Shown here in pieces: positions 1 to 12,524 of a stretch of DNA of 64,000 bases. The notes below the pieces were generated by a model. That model was given only the letters and a program-made list of their open reading frames with translations. It was not told where the DNA came from and searched no databases. This DNA is from Humulus lupulus (Eukaryota > Streptophyta > Magnoliopsida > Rosales > Cannabaceae). The position numbers and the translations under genes were made by a program. The stretch lies in contig NC_084800.1 of NCBI RefSeq assembly GCF_963169125.1, positions 144,766,397-144,830,396 of the forward strand. Direction: 5' to 3'. Numbering within the stretch: position 1 is the first letter of the stretch; every line of letters begins with the position of its first letter.

Positions 1-421
1 CGACTCGGGGCAAGTCAAGGGGTATTTTGGGTATTAGATATTTAATTGGGTTATGAAAATAAATATTTGGATATATATTTGAAGTTAGAGAGTTTAAGAG
101 GGAATAATGGGGAAATTTACCATTTTGCCCTCGGGGACGTTTTTGGTACCCCGAGCCTTGGGATTAACTTAAGTAACTTAAGTTAGATAAAACAAAACAA
201 AGGAAACAAATAGAACTTTGCCAAAACTGACTCTCCTCTCTCTCACTCTTGCCTCCTCTAGAAACTCTCTCAAGTTAACTTGTGGGAACCAAGGGAAAAT
301 TTGGGCTAGAAACTCAAAGATGTGAGCTAGAATTTTGGGGAGTAACTCACTAGCAATTTGGTGGAATCAATCTTCAATTAAGGTAAGCTTTGAATTATGA
401 TTTTAGCCATTTAATTCTGTA

Positions 422-1035
422 TGTTGACCCTCGATTTGGCCAATGACAAGGAGTCAGAAATACGACAAGAAATGAGATGATAGTCAAGAATGGAATCAAA
501 TGGTAAAGAAATGACACAAATGATTTATAGTGGTTCGGCCCCAATGAATGGTAATGACCTATGTCCACTTAGTGATATTATTGATGTTGAATCCTACTGC
601 CGTGATCAAAGAACTAGGGTTCTTGAGTTTCACAAGCCTTAGGATAATTACAACTGTTTGGAGGATAATCGACCTATACGCGTTTTCTCTCAGTATCAAG
701 AAAAAAGGTTCAAAAGTCCCTTCCTCGAGCCCTTTCATGCATATTTATAGGCTAAAAGGGGTTACATGGGCCAATGGGCCTTAATTCTCCTTAATATCAG
801 CGTATCAAGGTAATAAAAAGGAAACCATAAATGTAATTATTACAAGATTACATATATTTAAAGGAAAGAAAATGAAGCATGCGACCAGACTAGTCGCACC
901 TATCCGTGAGATCTGATGAAGCAATCAGGGAGCTGGTCGATAGGCGAACAACATCTCCTCATTATGAAGCTGCCACGTGCCAACCACGTGTGAGAAATTC
1001 TTGCCACGTTATCAGGATCAATTTTTGGGTAAACA
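422..1035 (-). mobile_element. Solo LTR, Tat-lineage (relative of the element A LTR)
   Basis: It starts TGTTGACCCTCGATTTGGCC and ends GGGTAAACA. The middle shares blocks with the element A LTR at 12744 (TTTATAGTGGTTCGGCCCC, GGTAATGACCTA, GTCCACTTA), but the family is clearly diverged. The flanks are CTGTA (417-421) and GTGTA (1036-1040), a 5-bp duplication with one mismatch. The TATA-like block reads on the minus strand, as in element A. A short open stretch at 548-784 is inside this LTR and has no protein character. Confidence 0.8.
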
Positions 1036-2126
1036 GTGTAGTTCTTGGCTGAGTTTTTGTGCTCTTGGGTTTTTGACTTTAAAGATTGAATTGAAGTTTT
1101 GGATGAGGATTTAAGTTAGGTTCTTGCTGGGTTTTGCTGCAGGGAACATGTTAGGGTGTTTATGATAGTTATATTATGTCATTGGGATGTTTTTGGGTTA
1201 ATTTGGTTGAGGTTTGGTTGTTGAAAATGGGGAGTTTTTGGGGTTCGAAGGGGTCGGGCTGCGGCTCCGTTCTTGGTGTGCCACAACCCTCTTGAATAGA
1301 TGGGAGCTATAAAGAAGGGCGGGCCGCGGCATGGGAAACTTAAGGCCGCGACGCGTGTCTGCTGCTTGGAGAGTCTAGGCCTCTGGTTGGAGGCGGGCCG
1401 CGACATGGAGGGCTTAGGGTCATGGCTCTTAAGGGAATTATTGGACTTTAAGAAGGTTTTAGGTGTAGGAACTTAACCTAGGGTGCTCGAGATCGATTCC
1501 ACTACCGTGTTTGGTGGAATTCGATGTCCCGAAGATTAGAATTTGGTTCGGGAACCTTTATTCACTTATTATTGATGGAATCCCTTATCTTGGTTGTGAC
1601 TAGGTGTTCGCTAGGGCTTGGGACATGATCGTGCTCGAGGTTCGACTTTCTTAGCTAAAGCATTCAGAATTAAAGGTAAGAAAATTAGACCCGGTTGTGT
1701 GACTATGTTGGGACTAAGGGTTCCCTATACTTGTATGAAATATTGTATGATGGTATTATGCCATGTGAACATGAAATAAATGGCCTAAGAGTGCCAGAAT
1801 TAATATTGGTGCACAGGACGCGGCTCGGCCACTGGTAACTGAGGACAACTTAATATTCATTGAGGTTTTAACCGGACCGGAGTCAGTGGGATAAACAAAG
1901 GGTGTGACCTAAGGGCGTCGACCCTAGTTATTGTATGGCATGGTTATTGATGTTAATTTGATGAATATGATATGCTGAATATCTGGATGTTAGATTGTGG
2001 ATTTACTAATTATTTTCACTGATTATGTGAATATTATGGACTGCTGAATATATGGTTATAATTAATGAATTATTTGATTATTGATATTTATCATGCTATG
2101 ATGTTATGTTTTTCTTGTTGGGCCTT

Positions 2127-4464
2127 TGTAACGACCCCAAATTCAGTATTAAGGCTTAAGGACCTGGAGTAGTGTGCCTGGAGGGCATAATGGGATTCTG
2201 TGTGTGACTTTTATGAGTTTAATGCATGAATATGATTTAATGCACGTTATATGACATTTTGATTAATTGTGATGCATGACTATGTGAATTAGTATGCATG
2301 TAGACCTGATTGAGCATATTTGTAATTTGGCCATGTTGGGCCTGACTGTGTTGATACCTGTGAAATATGACTCGAGACGATCCTAGAATGAGCGGGTTAG
2401 CGGAAAGTCAAAACGGGAACCTATACCCGGCTTGGGTTAAGCCTGGGGAGTTTAATTGAGAATCTGGGAATATATTTGATGATTAATCGGGTATTGGGTA
2501 GCGAGCGGGAATTATTAGGAACACTTGAGGAATTAGTGGGAATTTGGGTAATATGACTAAAATGCCCCTTTATGGACATAAAGGTTTAGAATTAGTAAGG
2601 GAGGGCATTTTGGTCATTAGGCTTGCAAGAGATAAAATAAAGAAGGTCTTTACACTTAGTGGATTTAGTAGAGAAAAGTTATAGGCTGAAAAGAAAGAAA
2701 GAAAGAAGAGAAAAGAAAAGAGAGGGAAAGCTGAAGGGTTTGGCTTTGAAGATTCGGTTTGTGGCTCTCCCAACCATTTCCCTTGATTTTTCTTGAGGTT
2801 AAGCTCAGTGGAAAGCTAGGGTTAGCTGAGCATCAAGGATCCTAAGCTAGGCTTGAGGATTGGCAAAGGATTAGCAAGATCACATCAGAGATTTGAGGTA
2901 AGTTCTTGAGGTTTTCGGTTTTAGGGTTTATCTGGTTTTGAGCTGTGTTTTTGAGCTAAATGGATGGGGTTTTTGGGGAAAACAGGTCAAGGTTGTGAAG
3001 GTGCAAGCCAAGGAGGCCTAGGGTTCAGTTCAAGGTCGAAATTCCACCCACGGTATGACTTCTAAGACCCTATCCTTGTTGTTTGAGTGATTTTCTGGTT
3101 TTTGGGTTCATTGAGTTAGATTTTGAGTTGTGGGTTGCTTGAGCTTGGGGTTGAGTTCATGGGGTGCTTGGGATGAGTGTGAGGTGTGTATAAGTTTGTT
3201 TTTGGGCTTGGAAAAGAGTTGGACAAGTTTGGGGTTGAAATGGGAGAAGAAAATCGCAAGATGCGATTTTTGGTTTTGGTCTGCTATAACTAGCGCTACA
3301 GCGCTAGTCAGGGGGCGCTGTAGCGCTAGCCCTATTCCGGTGAGGGTGGTTCTGCTTGTAGTGCTACAGTGCCCTCTTTTGAGCGCTGTAGCATTGCACT
3401 GTTCACAGAGGGGATTTTTGGGCTTTTGTGAAGGGATTTTGACCTAGGGTTCGAGGCTTGATTCCGCCACTTTGTTTTGGGGATCTAGGACTTCTCGGGG
3501 GGGGCTCGGAATTAGTCCCGAGGCTAGGTTTTGGTCCTGGGATTTGGTGATGACTTTGACTTATGGATTTTTGCTTAGGTAAGCGCTAGGGCTCGGGTAA
3601 GATCGTGCTCAAGGAGTCAGGTTGATCAAGGCTACCGAATCTAAAGGTAAGAAAACTGTAACACCCAAGAATAGGGCATGGCCCCACTGTGCGATTGCAG
3701 GGCATGGCCCCAGATTGTATTATGTGCAAATGTTTAACCTTAAATTAATCATGATGTGTGTGATTGATTATTTCGAATGTACTATATGTGTGATTACAAT
3801 GAAATGAACGGCAAGGGCCGAGTGCGGCGTAGGCCGGGTACGGCCGTGGGGCCGAAAGTAACACACAGCACATGGGATGCTTATATTCAGGGTGGGACCC
3901 AAGGGATACATGAGTTATCCTCGCGGTGAGAACCGAAACCCCAGGCTTTGGTAAGGCCTCTGGGGCGACATGGCCGTACTTGTTTATTATGATGGTTTTC
4001 CTATTTATCAGTGAATTATGCCAGCTATATGATTTGCATATGTTATGTACTATTTGGGTTTTCTTGCTGGGCTTCGGCTCACGGGTGCTCCGTGTGGCAG
4101 GTAAAAGCAAGGAGTCAGTCAACCGGCCATGAGTATGGAGAGCGTGGGGGCGGCGCGTACATGTTCAGCCTGCCCGGCTGCTTTGGTTGGGGGCATTTTG
4201 TATATGGCTGTATTAAACCATTCTTTTGATAATTGATCAAGTGTAAATCTATTTTTGAGTTGTAAATATTTTGTAAACCTTATTTTGGGATCCCAGATGT
4301 TTTATACTTAACGTTTTCAATGAAGTTAAACATTTTAAAAGAGTACAGCCTTAAATTCTGATTTATCCATACTTTTGGTTTTAGAAACCACTTATAGTCA
4401 GTCAAAGGCACGATTTCTATTTTAAACTCACTAAGTAACGGCTCTAAGGTAGTAGGGCGTTACA
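2127..4464 (+). mobile_element. Solo LTR, Tekay/Del-like, 2.34 kb
   Basis: It begins TGTAACGACCCC and ends AGTAGGGCGTTACA. The flanks are GCCTT (2122-2126) and ACCTT (4465-4469), a duplication with one mismatch, and taking it out rejoins the host LTR text (TTGGGCCTT then GGCTCACGGG). It carries the usual family landmarks: GGTAAGAAAA near 3640, the GGGCTTCGGCTCACGGGTGC block near 4070, and a GGGATCCCAG site near 4289. Its GC islet (about 3290-3400) is built of AGCGCT motifs instead of GGCCGCGAC. No gag or pol is inside. Confidence 0.85.
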
Positions 4465-4874
4465 ACCTTGGCTCACGGGTGCTACGTGGTGCAGGTAAAG
4501 GCAAGGGTAAGCTGGATCAACCCTGATTTGGAGAGCTCTAGAGGCAGAATGTACATAGTCAGCTGCTCGGCCGCCACGGTCGAAGGATGGATAGGGACAA
4601 AAGAACCTTAAATGTCTATTTTGCCCTTAGAGTGGCTTGTAGTTGTATATAACCCTGAAATTTTTGTAAACTGTCCTTTAAACTCTATTTTTTTTTTGGA
4701 TCCTATGTATGAAGTGTTTATCTAAATGAATTGTATCTTTTATGACCAAAATCTTTTAACCCTAGTTTAGTAATGGTTTTAGTGACACATTTTCAACTAA
4801 ACGACTTGATTATCAAGTCTTACACTTTTATAAACACAGAGTGTAACAGTCTTGGCTACCCAGGGTGTTACAAC

Positions 4875-4889
4875 TTGGTATCAGAGCAG
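4875..4889 (+). other. Primer-binding site, tRNA-iMet type
   Basis: TTGGTATCAGAGCAG begins two bases after the LTR end. TGGTATCAGAGC is the standard plant retrotransposon site complementary to the 3' end of initiator methionine tRNA. It fixes the LTR boundary at 4872 and the plus orientation of this element. The leader 4890-5384 has no coding signal that I recognise. Confidence 0.9.
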
Positions 4890-5384
4890 TCTAGGTTTAA
4901 GGGTTCCTGAAGACTGGCTGGACATGTACATTCGCCGCTAAAGACAAGCTTGACTCAGGGTTTGGTAATTGGGTATGCATGTTTATATGCTTAAGTGATT
5001 AGAAAGAATTATGATTGTTGTTATCTGTTTGATTAATAGGTAGCATGAGATACTGATAGGGCCTGGCCCTTAACTGTTGTGTGACAATATAGAGGCGTGC
5101 TTAATAGCATTGCCATGTATGTAAATGGATATCTGAATAGCTACCTGCATATTGCTTATATATGGGTGAATATATGGATAAATGTCTATATCTTGACTAC
5201 TTTATGATGATGTTGAGGCATGCTTATTAGCATTGCTGGTGCATATGGATGAATATTTTCATGAACTGTTATGTCTTGATCGCTTGTGATTGGTTGTTTC
5301 CCAATGGTGGATTATGGAAAGATTAATACCCTGTCATCATAGTATGATCGTTGAGTCATTGATTGCAGATTAACTTGGATAGCT

Positions 5385-6460
5385 ATGCGTCCAAGGCGAT
5401 CTACGCGACTAGTCGGCACTAGGTCTGAGACTAGAGATGATGACCAGGGCCTAAACCCTCCACCATTCCCTGAGAACTGGCAGCAGATTATGGTAGAATT
5501 GCAAGCCCGGCTTCAGAGCCAAGATGAACAGATCCGTCTTTTGAGACAGTAGGCTCCGTCAAGGAGTGCTACATCCATTGTGCCACCTGCAGTGGCGCCA
5601 GTTGTTCAGCCATTGGAAATTGGGAATAGGTGGGAGCCGTTGTATGAGAGGTTCAAGAGACAGCACCCTCCCACCTTTAAGGGAGGATCTGATCCACTGA
5701 AGGCCGAACAGTGGATGAGTCTGATTACCGCTATCCTAGATTTCATGAGGGTAGAGGGTCATGATTGAGTGGCCTATGCCACCTATATGCTAAGAGAGGA
5801 TGCCCGCATCTGGTGGGAAGTGGCATCGCAGACCAAAGACGTTACTACTTTGGGTTGGGATGGATTCAAGGACTTGCTCAGTCAGAAGTATTACAATGTG
5901 GTAGTTAAGGTAGCAAAGGTGAATGAATTTGTGGGATTAATACAGGGCAACATGAAAGTTACAAAGTATGCCCTGAAGTTTGATAGACTTGAGAAGTTTG
6001 CAACAGATCTTGTGCCTACAGATGTAGCTAGGCAGGACAGATTTATTAGAGGGCTTAATGCTATGATAGCCCAAGATGTGAGAATTACAAAAGTACCTGG
6101 TGGGACGACTTATGCTCAGGCTGTTGAGAAGGCTCTTACCGCTGAGGAGGTGGAGAACAAGATTTGGAAGGAGAACACTGCGAGATGGGAGGTCCGCAGG
6201 GCGGTGCCTTCACTTCCAGGGTATGGTAGGGGAAGAGGCCCCAGAGATCTAAAGAGGAAGACCCCTGACACTTCGACCGTTACTGGTCCTGATAGGAGGG
6301 GTCGGGGTGTTCAGGGTGTTCCTCAGGGAGGCAGTGACACATGGAGGAGTTGCCCAGAGTGCACGAGGTGCAGAAGACGCCATCAGGGCAAATGTCGGGC
6401 CAAGGCCTGTTTTGTGTGCGGGGTAGTGGGACATCTCAAGAAGGATTTCCCAACCGTGAA
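5385..6460 (+). pseudogene. gag: Truncated gag of a Tekay/Del-like chromovirus element
   Basis: The capsid-nucleocapsid protein that packages element RNA. The frame opens at ATG 5385 (MRPRRSTRLVGTRS) and continues to 6460, broken by TAG at 5550 and TGA at 5766. The Retrotrans_gag core is clear (FKGGSDPLKAEQW near 5680, REDARIWWE near 5795, YALKFDRLEKFA near 5965). The nucleocapsid part has a CPECTRCRRRHQGKC stretch and then one CCHC knuckle, CFVCGVVGHLKKDF, in which the last cysteine is phenylalanine. The frame is ended a few codons later by the LTR at 6461. The pol genes that should follow are not found on the other side, so they were lost. Confidence 0.85.
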
Positions 6461-9400
6461 TGTAACGCCCTACTTCCTTAGAGCTGTTACTAAGTGAATT
6501 TAAAATGTGCAATTAACTCGCTAATCGAGGTTTTAAGACAAAACTGTAGCTAAACCATAACAGAAGTCACATAATTTGAAAATATATCCATTCATTGAAA
6601 ATTATAAAGCATTTAACATTTGGGATCCCAAAATACTGTTTAGAAATATTTACAAATCTGAATATAATTAAAGTTGACTAAACGACAAAATTAGGTTTAA
6701 TACAGACATCTCCCAAAAATACCCCTGGACGTGGCAGCCAGGCAGACCAAACATGTACACGTCACTTCACGCTCTCAATACTCATGGTTGGTCGACTTTC
6801 CCCTTGCCCTTACCTGCACAATAGAGCACCCGTGAGCCGAAGCCCAGCAAGAAAATCCACACAAGCAAATAACATATGCATAACCATCAATTAACACATA
6901 ACAAAACTGCCAACAGGCTAAACACTTAACGTCCATGCCGTCCCAGGCATTTTACCAGGCCCTGGGTTCGCAGTCTACACCGTGAGGATATCCCGAGTAT
7001 CCTATAGGGGTCTCACTCTGGCAACTCGCACTCCGCGTGCTTAACGTTGCTTCCGAACCCTTGTCGTACTTAGCCTTCACCGTTCCTGGCCCTCACTGTT
7101 CTCGGCCTTCATCGTTCCCGACACTTGCCGTTCATTCACATATATGCACACATAGCATAAGTAAACAAATACTTAAACACGTATAAACATAATCAATGGG
7201 GCTACGCCCTGCAACACAATCATATAGGGTCGTGCCCTGCAACACAAACTATAGGACCTCCCCCTGCTCTACGGGTACAACAGTTTTCTTACCTATGTCC
7301 CGAGCTTTCCAAGCACCGATGTCCCGAGCACAGTCCCCTAGTCTGACCCTCGCTGAAAACCTAGTCACAACGTATCAAGAACATCCACCCATCAAGTTCT
7401 AATCCATTAGATAACTTTGGTTCATAATTCTAGTCTCTGGGACCTTGAATTCTATCAATCTGGGTGATAAAATCTATCCCGAGCCTTAACTTTTGGATTC
7501 TCAAGCCTAAAACCTCCTTATGGTCCAAAAACCCACTAAGCGCCGCGGCCCGCCTCAACCAGAAACCCCAACCCCCAAAACAGGGCATGCGGGCCGCGAC
7601 CCAAGCTAGGGTGTGTCGCAGCCCGCCCTTCTTCCTGGCCTCCCAAGTGTTCTAGGGGCCGCGACTCTACAAGAACCATGTCGCAGCCCGAGCCTTCAAA
7701 CCCAGAAAAATTCTCCATTTTCACAACTAAAACCAAGCTAATTTACCCCAAAATCAAGCCAACAATTCAAGTTAATCATCACAGAAGCTCTACTATAGTC
7801 TCAGCAACAAGACCTAGTCACTATAATTGTAACTATCCATATGTTCAGGATTTTATAAATGTTTGTATTATTTCAATAATCATGTAATAAAACAAGCAAC
7901 ACACGGTTGTCAAACTAAATGATTTCTACTACTTTTATCAACAATATAAAATCGTGTTACATGTACGACATGGTTTTATAAGGGCATAAAACCCAACAGC
8001 ATACACAAGCACTCAGCTCACGGTTCATGTTGGGCAAGTAGGGGCCGCAACCCCAATTTGAACTTGCCTTCATGACCAGCGTTCCACACGCTTTGCCAAT
8101 CAGCTCCATGCTCAATTTGATGGCCGATTATCAGTCATACCATACATTCACAAGTAATTCAAGGCTAATAAGCATACCAACCTGTAGCTCTATGTGCATA
8201 TACAAATTTTCTTACCTCAGGTCCAAGTATTGGATAAATAGAAACGACCCTCAAGCACAATCCTTATCCAAGCCCTAGTTGTAGCCTACTCACAATCATA
8301 ACAAAGGATATCCATCAATATCGAGTAAATAAAGGTATCTAAACCAAGTCCTAACCCCCCGGAACCTTGAATTCTACTAAATAGGGTAGTAGGATCCTTC
8401 CCAAGCCCTTAGGTTTGAGTTCCCGCACTCAAAAACCCTATTTGGTCAATTTTCCCCATTTGAGTCACGACTCCCCTCACTAAGGACCGCGACACTCAAC
8501 AAGTCAGAGAGCCCCAAGCTATCTCTCTAGACACACGCGTCGCGGCGCAACCCTAGCCTCTAGGTTCATGCGGGCCGCGATGCTCCAAAAGCAAAGTCAT
8601 GATGCAACCCAGCAAACCCAAAAAACTTGCGATTTTAAGAATTACCCAACCTCCCAAAATCATCCCAACACTCAATTTTACTCACAATTGACCATGCCAA
8701 TGGTCCCAACAACCTAGAAATATACAAACCCACCTCAAAACTCAATCAACACCTCACTAAGAATTCATAAAGAAGTTATAAAACTCCAAAGATTTAAAAA
8801 AACTCAGAACTTAAAACTTCCAATTACCTCTGATCAAATCGTTTCCTAGCTGCTCCCTCAAGCTTAGAAGCTTCCAACCCCAACTAAGCTTCAATTCCCC
8901 AACATGCCTTACCCCAAAACTCAAGGAATCACTGTTTTTCCTTCAACTTTCCAAGGCCTCAACAGTGAGAGTGAGAGAGAGAAAACGAGAGAGAGAGAGA
9001 GGGAGAGAGACTGAGTGTTGTGTTTTGTTCTGATTTTCTAAAGGTTCTAGGGGGTTAAGGCAATCCAAGGCTAGGGAAAATACCAAAATACCCCTAGTCT
9101 TTACCTTGGTTCTATAGTGTCCTCAAGGGCAAGATCATCATTTGCCATCATTTCCCACTAAACCTCAAATAACACTACAAATTCCTAATTAATCTCGCTA
9201 GTCTTCCAAACCCTATTATTTCTCCCAATTATAACTCATACTCTAATATCCCAGATAATTCACCAAATTACTAAAATACCCCTAGGCTCACCCCGAGCCG
9301 AGTATAACTCCCCATTGTGACTTTTCTGCCAAATTGCTTGCAAAGATCGCCTCGTGTCACACATCTCACATATATTCACATAATAATGTGGTCCCACTCA

Positions 9401-9646
9401 CAAAGCACATATAATTTCAATTATACCCTTAATGGGTCAAAATTATGAAAATGTCATTTTTCACCAAAACGGGCCACAATCACATTTAATGCACATAAGT
9501 ATGCATAAATAGTCATATTATCATACAACTCATATATTTCACATAATCACACATATATTCAGTTAAATCCACATATTAATCCATGTATGCCCTACAAGCA
9601 CACTAATCGAGGCACTAAGCCTTATTAATGAATTTTGGACGTTACA
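6461..9646 (-). mobile_element. Reverse-oriented Tekay-type LTR material, probably two LTRs fused
   Basis: It starts TGTAACGCCCTACTTCC (an inverted LTR end, matching 12494-12524) and ends GGACGTTACA (an inverted LTR start). At 3186 bp it is about 1 kb longer than the solo LTRs nearby. The middle landmarks occur twice: CTTACCT at 7280 and 8215, the CTTGAATTCTA block at 7445 and 8365, and the GGCCGCG islet at 7540-7690 and 8460-8600. The flanks GTGAA and TCGTA do not match. Simplest reading: a left LTR (6461 to about 7900) joined to a different right LTR (about 7900-9646) by recombination that removed the sequence between, including the rest of the gag-pol. A CT/GA-rich run at 8960-9010 belongs to the LTR leader-like part. 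Confidence 0.7.
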
Positions 9647-9932
9647 TCGTATATTTTAGGGAGCACAATCTAGTAGTGTTAAAAGTTCATGGGGAAAAGA
9701 TGCTATTTATTAAAAATAAAATTGAATTAAAAAAAGACTTTTCTTTTTATTTTTATCCAAATACTCTCAAAAATACTTTTTTTTTTTAATTCTAAAAGCT
9801 AAAAGTAACTTGAAGTAAGCTAAGTCAAGCATGACTCACGTCATGCTTGTGTTTTCAACATTCTCAACGCCTTAAAAAATGTCTTTGATAATTCTTTTGC
9901 ATCATGCATTTCTTTATTGCAATTATGAAGAA
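9647..9932. other. AT-rich spacer
   Basis: No coding or structural signal that I can support. It ends in the left target duplication of the MITE. Confidence 0.5.
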
Positions 9933-10311
9933 GAAAAAAAAAATATCAGTTTGGCCTTTGTGTTTTTCTCAAATATGTGATCGACCTCTGTGTTTTGTTA
10001 AATGATAATTTGGACCACGTGTTTTACAAAATGTATCAAAATAGTACCTTATACCCAATTTCGGTAATTTTTTTTAAAAATATAATCTTTCATTCTTAGC
10101 TCCTCAACTACTTTCTCCACTTCTCTGAACCTATCGCATCACTAACGACATGAGAATTGATCTTATAATTGAAAATATTTTCACCAAAATCGGGTCTAGG
10201 GTACTATTTTGACCCATTTTGTAAAACACAGGGTTCGAAATGTCATTTAGCAAAACATGAAGATCGATCATGTATTCGGAAAAAATACATGGGTCAAAAT
10301 GGTATTTTCCC
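9933..10311. mobile_element. MITE with long terminal inverted repeats, Mutator-like
   Basis: The left arm (about 9945-10065) and right arm (about 10175-10305) are inverted copies: for example GTGTTTTGTTAAATGA at 9991 pairs with TCATTTAGCAAAACAT at 10243. The outer ends are A-rich, about GAAAAAAAAAATATC on the left and GGTATTTTCCC on the right. The flanks TATGAAGAA (9924-9932) and TATGAAAAA (10312-10320) are a 9-bp duplication with one mismatch, which points to the Mutator superfamily. It is non-autonomous: about 380 bp with no open frame. Confidence 0.75.
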
Positions 10312-10374
10312 TATGAAAAATTAAGAAAAAAAACAATTAACTAAAACATCAAACACAAAAATCAAGGCAAATAC

Positions 10375-12524
10375 TGTAATGACCTGAATTTGCTAATAGG
10401 GCTTAGGGCCTTGATTAGTGTGTCAGGAGGGCAATAAATGATTTAATATGTTAATATGTGGATTTAAGTGAATATATGTGAATGATGCATGTTTAGTTGA
10501 GTTAAATGTGCACGTGGACCCCGTCTGGATATTAGGGGTATAAATGTGATAAATGTTATATATGTGTGATATGTCTGTGCAGCACGATCGGAGACAGTCT
10601 TGGGGAGCGGTTAGCCAGAAAGTCACAACAGGGTTGAGATTCTGACTCGGGGCGAGTCGAGGGGTAATTTGGGCATTAGATGTGTTATGGGGTTATCGGG
10701 TTGTGAAAATAAATAGTTGGAGATATATTTGAGGATAGAATGTCTAGGAGGGAATATTGGGGAAATTTACCATTTTGCCCTCAGGGACGTTTTGGTACCC
10801 CGAGCCTTGAGGTAACCTTGAAGCTTTAGTCAAATAAAAGAAAACTTGGAATAGTTTAGAACATGTAGAAACCGACACTATTTTTCCTTCCAGCTGAAGA
10901 TAGTTCTCATCTTCCTCTCTCTTTCACTCTCTAAGACATACTCAAGGAAAATTCTGGTGGAAGCTAGTTAAAACAAGGAATTGGGCTGGGAAATCTTAGG
11001 AGCTAAAAGCTTGAGGATTAAGGATCAAACGCAGAGACTAAACTCAGCAAAGGTAAGCTCTAACCATGGGAATTAAGCTTGAATTTCTGCTATGTTTTTA
11101 AGATATGCATGTGAATGAAACTTGGTCTGTTCTTGGGTATTTTAGTTGAGTTTTGGAGCAGGTTTTGATGGGTTTTGATGTTGAAACTGGGCTTGAATAT
11201 TGGTGTTGATTGTCTGGAACTGTTAGCTTGATTATAGGATGAGTTAGTCTGAAGAAAATGTAGGAGTAAGGTGAAGAATTCTGGGTTTGGAGGAGAGGGC
11301 CGCGACCCGTGTGCGCGCGCGACCATGGGAGGCCGAGAAGCTAGAGGCGCGCCGCGGCGCTTGGTGATGCACGCCGCGGCCCGTGTGGGTGTCAGTGAGG
11401 TGCTAGCCTCTGTTTCGAGGCTAGCCGTGGCACTTGTGGTTAGGGCCGCGACTCTTAGTGCCATTTTGTGTTTTTAAGGGTGTTTATGTTTGGGAACTCA
11501 ATGGTTAAGGCTCGGGATGGATTTTATCACCCGAATTGATAGAATTCAAGGTCTCGGAGGTTAGAGATATGGCTCAAAGTTATTTAATGGATTAGAACTT
11601 GATGGATGGATATTGTTAATGTGTTGTGACTAGGGTTTCGGCGAGGCTCAAGTTAGAGGACTGTGCTCGGGACATCGGTGCTTAGAAAGCTCGGGACTCA
11701 GGTAAGAAAACCCTTGCTCCCATAGAGCTTATATGCAGGGCTGAGCCCAATGTGTTTGAATTGCAGGGTGTATCCCTTTGATTGTATTTGCTAGTATTCT
11801 GTACTTGTTTATTATGCTTTGAGTGCAATTATGTGAATAATCGGCAAGAGCCGAGAACCGTGTAGGCCGAGGTCGGCAGGGGCTGGGACGGCGTTGGGCA
11901 CGTTGAGTGCAAGGCCAAGTACGACAAGGGGCTGGGAGCAGCGTTGAGCACGTGGAGTGCGAGTTTCCAGGGCGAGTCCCTAAGGGATACCTGGGATATC
12001 CTCACGGTGTGGACCGTAATCCCAGGGCCTGGTAAAGCGCCTGGGAACGGCTAGGCCATATGTGTTTAGCCTATTGATGGCCAGCTTATATACTTGGTGT
12101 ATGTTTTGCATATGTTATCTGTTATGGGTTTTCTTGCTGGGCTTCGGCTCACAGATGCTCTGTGGTGCAGGTAAGGGCAAGGAGAAAGCCAACCAACCAT
12201 AAGTGTAGTAGGCTTGAAGTGGCGTGTACATGTTTGGCCAGCCTGGCTGCCACAGCCAGTGGGTTTTGGGAGATGTTTGTAAATAAACCTAGATTTTGTC
12301 GTTTAGTCGACTTTGTTCAATTTATATGTTGTAAATGTTTCTAAACTGTATTTTGGGATCCCAGGTGTTAAAATTTTATAGGTTTCAATGAAATGGAATT
12401 ATTTCTAAATTTTTTCCTCTGTTTATGGCTTAGTTACACTATTTGACATAAAACCTCGATTAGCGAGTTGAATGCATGTTTTTAAACTCATTTAGTAACA
12501 GCTCTAAGGAAGTAGGGCGTTACA
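10375..12524 (+). mobile_element. Solo LTR, Tekay/Del-like, 2.15 kb
   Basis: It starts TGTAATGACCTGAATTTGC and ends AGTAGGGCGTTACA. The flanks AATAC (10370-10374) and AATAT (12525-12529) are a duplication with one mismatch. This is the cleanest full copy of the LTR type that recurs at 1-4872 and 6461-9646. Landmarks: a CCGAGCC block near 10800, a CT-rich stretch at 10890-10930, a GGCCGCGAC islet at 11290-11455, GAATTCAAGGTCTCGG at 11541, CAGGTAAGAAAAC at 11700, CTTGCTGGGCTTCGGCTCAC at 12132, and TTGGGATCCCAGG at 12353. Open stretches inside it (for example around 11090-11477) come from the GC islet and are not genes. Confidence 0.88.

Larger units (their letters stand above)
1..4872 (+). mobile_element. 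5' LTR of a Tekay/Del-like Ty3/gypsy element, cut by the window start and split by two solo LTRs
   Basis: The LTR pieces are 1-421, 1036-2126 and 4465-4872. Their order of landmarks matches the complete solo LTR at 10375-12524: the GACTCGGGGC start region, a GC-rich GGCCGCG islet (1265-1420), the GGAATTCGATGTCCCG block, AGGTAAGAAAA, and the TTCTTG..GGCTCACGGGTGC block, which is cut in two by the insertion at 2127. By that alignment about 270 bases of LTR lie before the window. It ends GGGTGTTACA at 4872 and is followed at once by an initiator-tRNA primer site, so it is a 5' LTR and not a solo. The 3' LTR is not seen. Confidence 0.75.

Noticed and set aside
6461..9646. A single intact solo LTR with target duplication
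   Set aside because: The flanks do not match and internal landmarks are duplicated, so it is more likely composite.
11090..11477. Overlapping open frames on both strands, 68 and 124 codons
   Set aside because: They come from the GC-rich GGCCGCGAC islet inside a solo LTR, with low-complexity Arg/Ala composition and no homologous motif; the same region in sister LTRs is not open.
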